Below the pieces are notes generated by a model. It was given only the letters and a program-made list of their open reading frames with translations, had not been told where the DNA came from and did not search any database. A DNA stretch of 42,401 nucleotides from Bryobacterales bacterium (GTDB lineage Bacteria; Acidobacteriota; Terriglobia; Bryobacterales; Bryobacteraceae): assembly GCA_020854055.1 (NCBI GenBank), contig JADZGD010000084.1:1-42401 (forward strand). The letters are read 5' to 3'. The position numbers and the translations under genes were made by a program. This document shows, piece after piece, positions 24,525-31,630 of the stretch (the stretch's first letter is position 1; each line of letters starts with the position of its first letter).

Positions 24525-26630
24525 ATGCACTACCGTACATCGCCGAAGGCACTGATCCGCCTCGCCGTTGTTCCGGCAGTGCTTCTGGTTTGCACCAGCG
24601 TCGTATTTGGTGTACCTCAGGGGCACATCACGCAATATGACAAAGCCGCGTACGCCTCACCCGCAATGGTGAACTTCGTGCGTCCCGGCTTAACCATGAC
24701 AATCACGTCGGCCGCGGTGGCGTCCGACGGAACCATCACGGCTCACGTCAAGTTCACCGACCCGAAGGGGTTGGGTCTTGACCGGCTTGGCGTAACCACA
24801 CCGGGCGCGATCAGTTGCAGTTTGGTCGCGGCATACATTCCAAAGGGTCAACGGCAGTACACCGCGTATACGACGACCACCCAGACCAGCCCGATCACCA
24901 AGGTTACCGCCATACAGGCCGGCGCGGATTCACGCGGGACCTGGATCCAAACCGCGGATGGGGAATACGACTACAAATTCGCCACGAAGTTGCCGGCTGA
25001 CGCCGACCGCACGGCGACGACCACCATCGGCGCTTATGCCAACCGCAATCTGACCGAGTTTGAGATGGGCATCAACCTGGCCGACACGGTCTACTCGTTT
25101 GTGCCGGCGACCAGCACGCCGATCGCGCAGCTTCCGCGCGACGTCATCCGTACCGCAACGTGCAACAAGTGCCATTGGGACATGCATTTTCACGGTGAGA
25201 CGGGGCGCAAGTCGATGGAAGTCTGCGTCCTTTGCCATCAGCCGCAGTCGATCGATCCGGATACCGGCAACTCGGTGGACCTGCCGGTGATGGTCCATAA
25301 GATTCACATGGGCGAGCATCTACCCAGCGTGAAGGCCGGCAAGCCGTATCAGATTATCGGTTATGGCGGGTCGGTGAACGACTACTCCGAGGTGGCCTTC
25401 CCGGCCGATATCGCAACCAGCGGCGCCTGCCAGACCTGCCACGAGTCCAATCGCGGCGCGACGCAGGCCGACAACTGGAAGCTCCAGGCCAACCGGGCAG
25501 TTTGCGGCGCCTGCCACGACGATGTGAATTTTGCCAGCGGCGCCGGGCACGTCAACCTGCCGCAGGTTTCCGATTCGCAGTGCGCGACCTGCCATCAGCC
25601 GGTGGGCGAACTGGAATTTGATGCCTCAATCATGGGCGCTCACGTGGTGCCGCAGCAGAGTTCGATGCTGACCGGCCTCAAATGGCAGATTCTGAAGGTG
25701 GACGATGGCGTGGCCGGTAAAGCGCCGACGGTGACCTTTTCGATTCAGGACAAGAATGACAACCCGCTGAGCATTTCCAATATGGCGCGGCTGGCATTCG
25801 TGCTGGCCGGTCCGACCACCGATTATACGGCGTTTAAGACGGGCTACATCTCCGAGCAGGTGACCGCCAGCTCACCAGGGCTGAAGGGTGGTCCGGGAAC
25901 CTACACCTACACCTTCAATACGGTGATCCCGAGCACCGCGAAGGGTACGTACACGATAGGAATGGAAGGGCGCCGTCTGGAAACCGTGCTGGCCGGCACG
26001 ACCAAGGAGCGCAAGATCCAGTACGGAGCGCCGAACCCGACCATGGATTTTCCGGTGGATGGCTCCACGGTTCAACCGCGCCGGACGGTGGTTTCGCTCG
26101 ACAAGTGCAATGGCTGCCACACGCGGCTGGCGCTGCACGGTGAAAACCGGCTATCGATCAACCAGTGCGTGCTCTGCCATAACCCGGTGGAGAACGACGC
26201 CGGCCTGCGCCCGGCGGCCCAGAATCCGCCTGAGACCATCGATATGGCATACATGATCCACCGCATCCACGGCGGCAAAGAGGTGAGCGCCGAATCGGGA
26301 ACCAGCTATGTGATTTACGGCTACGGCGGATCGAAGAACGACTTCAGTGGCGTAGAGTATCCCTCGCCATTGCAGGTCTGCGACCAGTGCCACGTCAGCG
26401 GCAGTTACAATCCACCGCTGCCGAGGACGAACTCGGTGGTTGCCACACCGCGGTTCCCGACCAATCCGACTGGAACGACCGCTGCCGCTTGCGGCGGCTG
26501 TCACCAGACACTGGATGCGGCTTCGCACTTCCTGGCCAACACCACACAGTTGGGTGAAAGCTGCGGTGCGTGCCATTCCAAGTCGTCCGAGTTCAGTGTG
26601 AACAAGTCGCACGCCGTTGACGTGCGGTAA
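24525..26630 (+). CDS. OmcA/MtrC family decaheme c-type cytochrome
   Basis: 701 aa. ATG 24525 chosen because GAGGAGGG is 5 nt upstream. Exported: hydrophobic leader about 8-29 ('LAVVPAVLLVCTSVVFG'). The internal Cys has Val at -1, so lipidation as in Shewanella MtrC is not supported. Ten CXXCH hemes: 213, 234, 302, 327, 353 and 528, 548, 619, 656, 680. Two pentaheme domains alternate with two beta domains (about 40-200 and 380-520), the MtrC/OmcA four-domain plan. The halves repeat a motif (IIGYGGSVNDYSEV near 277, VIYGYGGSKNDFSGV near 596) before a heme, pointing to internal duplication. It would sit on the cell exterior and pass electrons to minerals, humics or partner cells. First gene of the conduit operon. 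Confidence 0.93.
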   Translation: MHYRTSPKALIRLAVVPAVLLVCTSVVFGVPQGHITQYDKAAYASPAMVNFVRPGLTMTITSAAVASDGTITAHVKFTDPKGLGLDRLGVTTPGAISCSLVAAYIPKGQRQYTAYTTTTQTSPITKVTAIQAGADSRGTWIQTADGEYDYKFATKLPADADRTATTTIGAYANRNLTEFEMGINLADTVYSFVPATSTPIAQLPRDVIRTATCNKCHWDMHFHGETGRKSMEVCVLCHQPQSIDPDTGNSVDLPVMVHKIHMGEHLPSVKAGKPYQIIGYGGSVNDYSEVAFPADIATSGACQTCHESNRGATQADNWKLQANRAVCGACHDDVNFASGAGHVNLPQVSDSQCATCHQPVGELEFDASIMGAHVVPQQSSMLTGLKWQILKVDDGVAGKAPTVTFSIQDKNDNPLSISNMARLAFVLAGPTTDYTAFKTGYISEQVTASSPGLKGGPGTYTYTFNTVIPSTAKGTYTIGMEGRRLETVLAGTTKERKIQYGAPNPTMDFPVDGSTVQPRRTVVSLDKCNGCHTRLALHGENRLSINQCVLCHNPVENDAGLRPAAQNPPETIDMAYMIHRIHGGKEVSAESGTSYVIYGYGGSKNDFSGVEYPSPLQVCDQCHVSGSYNPPLPRTNSVVATPRFPTNPTGTTAAACGGCHQTLDAASHFLANTTQLGESCGACHSKSSEFSVNKSHAVDVR

Positions 26631-26670
26631 TGAGGCGGTATCGGTTTACACTGTCTTTTTGCCCATTAGG

Positions 26671-27738
26671 ATGTTCATGTTGAAGCGTACTGCAGGAGTC
26701 CCTCCTCATGCCGCGGAGGTCCGCCTTTGGGCGGACCTCCGCGTGGCATTTTTCTTTATTGCCAGTTTGCTGCTGCTATCCGCCGTTGCGCTGCCGGGCG
26801 CCACGCAGGAAAAGGCAGCGCCGCCACAACCGGCGGCCGAACAAAAGCCGCCGGCGGCAAGCACGGAGGCGGCGGCGGAGCCGGAGAATAATCAACCGGC
26901 GACCTATGTGGGCTCAGAAACCTGTGAGAGCTGTCACGAAGACATCGCCAAGGCGTTCAAGAAGAATCCGCACGCGATTGTCGGAACCGAGAAGCGCCGG
27001 GGGTGGGAGGGCAAGGCTTGCGAGTCCTGCCACGGCCCGGGCAGCAAACACGCCGAATCGGTGTCGCCCACCGACATTTTCAACCCGGCCAAGGCCAAGC
27101 CGGCGGCGGCCGACCGGCGTTGTCTTGGTTGTCACGCCGGGCAGCCTACGCAGGCCGGCCGGATACAGAATTCCCATGCCAACAACCAAGTGAGTTGCGT
27201 TCAGTGCCATGCGGTTCACAAGAACGGGCCGAACGGACTGGTGCCTCGCACGCCGGTTGCCATCAATGCGCAGTGTAAAGGTTGCCACAACGATATCTGG
27301 GCCTCGTTTCAGAAACCCTTCCGGCACCGGTTGCCGGAAGGCGCCATGTCCTGCGTGGATTGCCACAACCCGCACGGCAGCGCGCTTCCCCGCAATATGG
27401 CGGTCTCTTTTGCCAATGAGCCAAGTTGTTTCAAGTGCCACGGTGACAAGCGCGGCCCGTTTGTCTTTGAGCATGCTCCGATACGCGAAGACGGTTGCGG
27501 AGCCTGTCACGAAGCGCACGGCTCGGCGAACCCGCGCATGTTGACACGCCACGAAGTGCGCTATGTCTGCCTGGAGTGCCACTCCAACCTGCCCAACCCA
27601 CAATCGGCTCAGGCCGGATTGTTGGGCGGCAGCCCGCCCCCGGCTTTTCACGATCTGCGCAGCCCGCAGTATCGCAATTGCACGATCTGCCACCTGAAGG
27701 TGCACGGATCTTATGTCAACCGGTCATTGCTGCGATGA
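26671..27738 (+). CDS. DmsE/MtrA-type periplasmic decaheme c-type cytochrome
   Basis: 355 aa from ATG 26671. Ten CXXCH motifs at 85, 117, 151, 176, 202, 228, 253, 276, 300 and 337, evenly spread as in MtrA/PioA/DmsE. Hydrophobic leader 'VAFFFIASLLLLSAVALPGA' (25-44), then an Ala/Pro/Glu-rich linker (46-76) absent from Shewanella MtrA. Start is uncertain: ATG 26671, ATG 26677 (after TTAGGA) or GTG 26743. The last lies in the 3' arm of a terminator-like hairpin and would give a short classical signal peptide. MtrA threads through the MtrB barrel to carry electrons across the outer membrane. Begins 40 bp after the MtrC-like stop and overlaps the MtrB-like start by 4 bp. Confidence 0.92.
   Translation: MFMLKRTAGVPPHAAEVRLWADLRVAFFFIASLLLLSAVALPGATQEKAAPPQPAAEQKPPAASTEAAAEPENNQPATYVGSETCESCHEDIAKAFKKNPHAIVGTEKRRGWEGKACESCHGPGSKHAESVSPTDIFNPAKAKPAAADRRCLGCHAGQPTQAGRIQNSHANNQVSCVQCHAVHKNGPNGLVPRTPVAINAQCKGCHNDIWASFQKPFRHRLPEGAMSCVDCHNPHGSALPRNMAVSFANEPSCFKCHGDKRGPFVFEHAPIREDGCGACHEAHGSANPRMLTRHEVRYVCLECHSNLPNPQSAQAGLLGGSPPPAFHDLRSPQYRNCTICHLKVHGSYVNRSLLR
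26708..26757 (+). terminator. Terminator/attenuator-like hairpin between the mtrC-like and mtrA-like genes
   Basis: Stem 26712-26725 / 26730-26743: 14 consecutive pairs with loop TTTG. It is extended by ATGC/GCAT (26708-26711 / 26746-26749) across a 2-nt bulge, and followed by TTTTTCTTTATT (26749-26760). It has every feature of an intrinsic terminator, yet the open frame of the mtrA-like gene runs through it and the T-tract encodes the Phe-rich start of its signal peptide. Read-through or attenuation would set the MtrC:MtrA/MtrB ratio. Confidence 0.7.
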
Positions 27739-29780
27739 AACGAATTGGATTTTTATTACTCCTATCTCTCTTGAGGCTCGCCGGCGGCGCCGGGACTCTG
27801 GCGGCGCAGCAGGAACCGAAACCGGCCGCGGCGGAAGTGAAACCAGATGAAGCCAAGCCGGCCGAAGAGAAAAAGACAGAAGACACCGCAGCCGAGTCGC
27901 CTTCGCCGGCCGCCGAGCAGTGGATCAGCGGCAACATCGACTTTGGCTATCGCTGGCGCTCCGGCGTGGGCGGCAATATGCAGACTTACCGCAGCGTTGC
28001 CAACTACGGCAGTGGCCCGAAGTTATTCGGCGCCGATCTGCTGATCACCGATCCCAAGAGCCGGCTGTTCGATACGTTGTCGCTGTTTGCCACCACCTGG
28101 GGCGGCGATCCGAACCAAACTTTACGCGTCGCCGTACAAAAGCGCGGCGTCTACCGGTTCCAGACCGATTACCGCGACATCGCTTATTTCAATTACCTTT
28201 CCGCGTACGCCAATCCGAATCTGAGCCTGGGGTCGATGATGAGCGAGCGGACCTACGACATCCGGCGGCGCTATCTGAACTCGAGCCTGGAGTTGCGGCC
28301 CGGAAAGCGCATTATCCCGTACCTGGAATTCAGCCACGATGCCAACGACGGCACCGGGATCACCACCTTCGAGGCGCAATCGAACCAGTACCCCGTGAAT
28401 AACCGCGTCTGGGATGGCCAGAACGTCTACCGGGGCGGTGTGCGTTTCGAAATGAACCGCTGGCACATCACGCTGGAGCAGGGCGGTTCTACTTTTAAGG
28501 ACGACAACCGCACCTACTGGAGCGGGTTGAATAATGGCAACCGTACCACGCCGTATTTTGGCCAGAACCTGACTCTATCGAACCTGAACCAGGCTTACGG
28601 CATTCGGGGCAGCAGCATCTTTGAGAAGGTGATCGCCACGGCGGCGCCAACCAAGTGGCTGAACCTCTACGGGCAGTTTCTCTATGCCGAGCCGAAGAAC
28701 GACATTACGTACAGCGAGAACGCCCAGGGCAACTTTCTGCTGTTGAGCGCGTTGAGTTTCTATGGTTCCTCCTATGACACGCTCACCGGCGCCGCCCGCC
28801 AACCGCACACGTCCGCCACGTTCGGATTCGAGATGCGGCCCTTCTCGCGGTTGCGGATTGTGGATTCGGTCATGACCGACCATTACCATACGGCTTCGGC
28901 CGGTGTGCTGGCCGAGCAGCTATTCTTTACCGCAGCCAATGTCCAATCCGCCATCACCCCGGCGGTTGACCGGTTGGTTTACAACTACAACCAGCATGAG
29001 GTGAATGCGTTTTTCGACATTACCTCGAAGATCACGCTGCGGGGCGGTTATCGCTTCGTGTGGGGCGACGCCCAGGTACGATCCTCCACGTTGAATGAGC
29101 CGCTGACGGGTCCGTTTGAGAGCGGCGAGTTGCGGCGGCACGTGGGTATCGCGGGCTTGAACTATCGTTTGAGCCAGAAGTTGAACGTCAACTTTCAATT
29201 TGAAGCTTCGGACGGCATCCGGACCTATTTCCGGACGGATCTGCAGGATTACCGCAAGGCAAACGCGCGGGCGCGCTACCAGGCGCTGGCCAGTCTGCTG
29301 CTGACGGCGAACTTCACGGTGATGAACAACCGCAATCCGGTGCCGACGGTGGATTATAGCTTCCAATCCCGCACGAATACGTTTGGGGTCGAGTGGGCGC
29401 CGCAGGGTTCCAAGTATTTCAGCTTCTACGGCGACTACACACGGTCGTCGCTCCGTAGCGATATCGAATACCTGGCGCCGCAATTTCTGAACTGGGAGCG
29501 GTCGCTGTACCGTGAGAACGCGCACGTTGGCGTGGGGATGCTGGAGATGAAACTGCCGCAACTTCCGGGCGCCGAACTGAGCCTGGGCGGTTCGGTGTTC
29601 ATCTCTTCGGGAAGCCATCCGAGCCGCTTCTACGAGCCGGTTGGCCGCGTGGTGCTGCCACTGCGCAAACACGTGAACTGGACGGCGGAGTGGCGCTTCT
29701 ACGGCGTTTCGGACATCTTCTATTCCTACGAGGCCTTCCGCGCCCATATTTTCCAGACCGGCCTGCGATTTACGCTGTAG
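27735..29780 (+). CDS. MtrB/PioB-like outer-membrane beta-barrel of a porin-cytochrome complex
   Basis: 681 aa, ATG overlaps the mtrA-like stop (ATGA). Signal peptide about 1-24 ('IGFLLLLSLLRLAGGAGTLAAQ'), a Lys/Glu/Pro/Ala-rich linker (about 25-62), then alternating aromatic/polar beta strands to the C-terminus. It ends 'AHIFQTGLRFTL', close to an outer-membrane insertion signal. Many strand pairs ('ITLRGGYRFVWGD', 'NVNFQFEASDG', 'LTANFTVMNN') support a large barrel. Size matches MtrB (about 680-700 aa). The N-terminal CXXC of Shewanella MtrB is missing; I see no cysteine. Identification rests mainly on gene order, size and barrel character. It would sheath the decaheme MtrA-like protein. 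Confidence 0.85.
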   Translation: MKRIGFLLLLSLLRLAGGAGTLAAQQEPKPAAAEVKPDEAKPAEEKKTEDTAAESPSPAAEQWISGNIDFGYRWRSGVGGNMQTYRSVANYGSGPKLFGADLLITDPKSRLFDTLSLFATTWGGDPNQTLRVAVQKRGVYRFQTDYRDIAYFNYLSAYANPNLSLGSMMSERTYDIRRRYLNSSLELRPGKRIIPYLEFSHDANDGTGITTFEAQSNQYPVNNRVWDGQNVYRGGVRFEMNRWHITLEQGGSTFKDDNRTYWSGLNNGNRTTPYFGQNLTLSNLNQAYGIRGSSIFEKVIATAAPTKWLNLYGQFLYAEPKNDITYSENAQGNFLLLSALSFYGSSYDTLTGAARQPHTSATFGFEMRPFSRLRIVDSVMTDHYHTASAGVLAEQLFFTAANVQSAITPAVDRLVYNYNQHEVNAFFDITSKITLRGGYRFVWGDAQVRSSTLNEPLTGPFESGELRRHVGIAGLNYRLSQKLNVNFQFEASDGIRTYFRTDLQDYRKANARARYQALASLLLTANFTVMNNRNPVPTVDYSFQSRTNTFGVEWAPQGSKYFSFYGDYTRSSLRSDIEYLAPQFLNWERSLYRENAHVGVGMLEMKLPQLPGAELSLGGSVFISSGSHPSRFYEPVGRVVLPLRKHVNWTAEWRFYGVSDIFYSYEAFRAHIFQTGLRFTL

Positions 29781-29818
29781 CCCGTTCGCAGGCTGGCATT
29801 CGGTTGTAGGATAAGCTC

Positions 29819-30904
29819 ATGCGCCACATCCGTTTTCTCTTTCTGGGCGTCGTGGTGATGGCTGCCTTGCGGGCGGACGCGCCGCTACCGGGTGACGCCC
29901 GAATAGGGGCGGAAGTATTCCGCCAGCAGAAGTGCGTTGTTTGTCACAGCGTCAACGGCCGGGGAGGGAAAACGGCTCCCGACCTTGGGAAGCGGATTGG
30001 GCGGGGTTACGCACCCTCCACCATGGCCAGCCTGATGTGGAATCATGCGCCGGTGATGTGGGCGGCGATGGAGAAGCAGGGCATCGCCAGGCCGGCGTTG
30101 GGCGACCGGGATGCCGCCAACCTGTTTGCCTACTTCTGGGCCGACCGCTTCTTTGACCGCCCCGGCGACGCGGGCCGCGGAATGCGGGCTTTCCGGGCGA
30201 AGGGGTGCGCCGGTTGTCACGCGGTAAATACGATGGGCACCGGGCCGGCTATCGCCAGGTGGGATGTGATCGGCGATCCGATTGCGCTGGCCGCCGCGAT
30301 GTGGAATCACATGGGCGGGATGCGCCAGGCGGCCGAGGCGAAAGGGCTGAAATGGCCGTCGCTGGAGCCGCAGGAGATGACCGACATCGTGGTGTACGTC
30401 CAGACGCTTCCAGGCGTACGGCGGGAGGCGCCGCGGTTCTCGCCAGCCTCCGCTTCGACCGGCGCCGAACTATTCCGTGTCAAGGGTTGCGCCCAATGCC
30501 ACCAGGGGAAGAGTGCTCTTGAAGGCCGCCCGGGAGACCGGTCGATGACCGATCTTTCCGCCGCGCTTTGGAACCACGGCTCCAGGCTGGAAAGGGCCGC
30601 ACCAGCGCTCTCGATGGAGGAGATGAGAAGGCTGGTGGGTTACCTGTGGACGATCCAGTTTTTCAATCAACCGGGTGACAGCGCGAAGGGGCGGCGGGTA
30701 TTTGAGGCAAAAGGTTGCGGAAACTGTCACGGCCAGAGCGCGCCGGATCTGCGCAAGCAGAACCTGAGCCCGTTCGAGATGGTGGCAGGGCTGTGGAGGC
30801 ACGGAGCGGACATGCAGCGGGCGATGGAGCAGCACAAGCGCGCCTGGCCGCGTTTCGAAGGCACCCAGATGGCCAACCTGCTGGCCTACCTTAATGCAAA
30901 ATAG
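29819..30904 (+). CDS. Tetraheme c-type cytochrome built of four tandem cytochrome c repeats
   Basis: 361 aa. Signal peptide about 1-20. CXXCH at 39, 130, 224 and 300, each followed about 30-40 residues later by an aromatic 'W(N/R)H' element and a candidate axial Met: 'MWNHAPVM', 'MWNHMGGM', 'LWNHGSRL', 'LWRHGADM'. The third repeat has Leu, so that heme may be differently ligated. Linkers between repeats share 'FFDRPGDAGRGMRAFRAKGC' and 'FFNQPGDSAKGRRVFEAKGC', showing that the protein arose by duplication. It likely resides in the periplasm as a shuttle between inner-membrane donors and the MtrA-like protein. Starts 38 bp after the barrel gene, 4 bp before the regulator gene. Confidence 0.9.
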   Translation: MRHIRFLFLGVVVMAALRADAPLPGDARIGAEVFRQQKCVVCHSVNGRGGKTAPDLGKRIGRGYAPSTMASLMWNHAPVMWAAMEKQGIARPALGDRDAANLFAYFWADRFFDRPGDAGRGMRAFRAKGCAGCHAVNTMGTGPAIARWDVIGDPIALAAAMWNHMGGMRQAAEAKGLKWPSLEPQEMTDIVVYVQTLPGVRREAPRFSPASASTGAELFRVKGCAQCHQGKSALEGRPGDRSMTDLSAALWNHGSRLERAAPALSMEEMRRLVGYLWTIQFFNQPGDSAKGRRVFEAKGCGNCHGQSAPDLRKQNLSPFEMVAGLWRHGADMQRAMEQHKRAWPRFEGTQMANLLAYLNAK

Positions 30905-30908
30905 TTAA

Positions 30909-31586
30909 GTGGCGACAGCGCAGCTGCTTCATCGAATCTCGCTTTTTCAAAGTCTGGAGCCGGCCGAACTCGAGGCGGTGGAAAGAGTGGTGGTAGAGCG
31001 CCGCTATGAGGCGGGAACGGTCCTGTTTCGCGAGGGAGAACGCTGTGCCGGGATGTTCATCATCATCGCCGGGCGGGTGAAGATCTTCAAAATCTCGGCC
31101 AGCGGGCGGGAGATGACGATTGCCGTGGAAGCGGCGCCATCGACGGTCGCCGAACTTCCCTTATTTGATGGCGGAAATTACCCGGCATCGGTGAGCGCGA
31201 TTGAGGACATCACGGCGCTCTATATCGACAAGCGCGACTTTATCCGGGTGTGCCGCCAGTATCCCGATGTCGCACTAAAGATACTGGCTGCGGTGGGCAG
31301 GCGGATGCGTCACCTGATTCTGACCATCGAGAGCATGACGTTTGGCAGTTTGCGCCAGCGCCTGGCACGTTTGTTGCTGGAAACGGCCGATGCTTCGCCA
31401 TCGCGGGAGACCTTTCCGCTGACCATGACCCATCAGGAACTGGCATCGCGCCTGGGAACGGTTCGCGAGGTTGTCTCGCGTAACCTGGGGCGGTTTCAAG
31501 TGGAAGGACTGCTGCGTATCGAGTCGCGCCGGATCCGCATTCTCGACCGGGCCGGCCTGGAACGCGAGGCCGAGACCGAGTTCTGA
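30909..31586 (+). CDS. Crp/Fnr family transcriptional regulator
   Basis: 225 aa, GTG start 4 bp after the tetraheme cytochrome stop, so part of that operon. Cyclic-nucleotide-binding fold (about 10-125: 'GTVLFREGERCAGMFIIIAGRVKIFKIS', 'VAELPLFDGGNYPASVSAIED'), long dimer helix (about 125-150), and winged HTH with recognition helix 'GTVREVVSRNLGRF' (about 180-200). The Fnr cysteine cluster is absent. The E/R pair for cAMP is only partly recognisable ('VAELPLFDGG..PAS'), so it may sense heme/NO, a metabolite or nothing direct. It most plausibly controls the cytochrome operon in response to redox state. Confidence 0.9.
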   Translation: MATAQLLHRISLFQSLEPAELEAVERVVVERRYEAGTVLFREGERCAGMFIIIAGRVKIFKISASGREMTIAVEAAPSTVAELPLFDGGNYPASVSAIEDITALYIDKRDFIRVCRQYPDVALKILAAVGRRMRHLILTIESMTFGSLRQRLARLLLETADASPSRETFPLTMTHQELASRLGTVREVVSRNLGRFQVEGLLRIESRRIRILDRAGLEREAETEF

Positions 31587-31630
31587 GGCGATACGCGGTC
31601 AGGCCGATTTACCCGATACACTGAAGGCGC

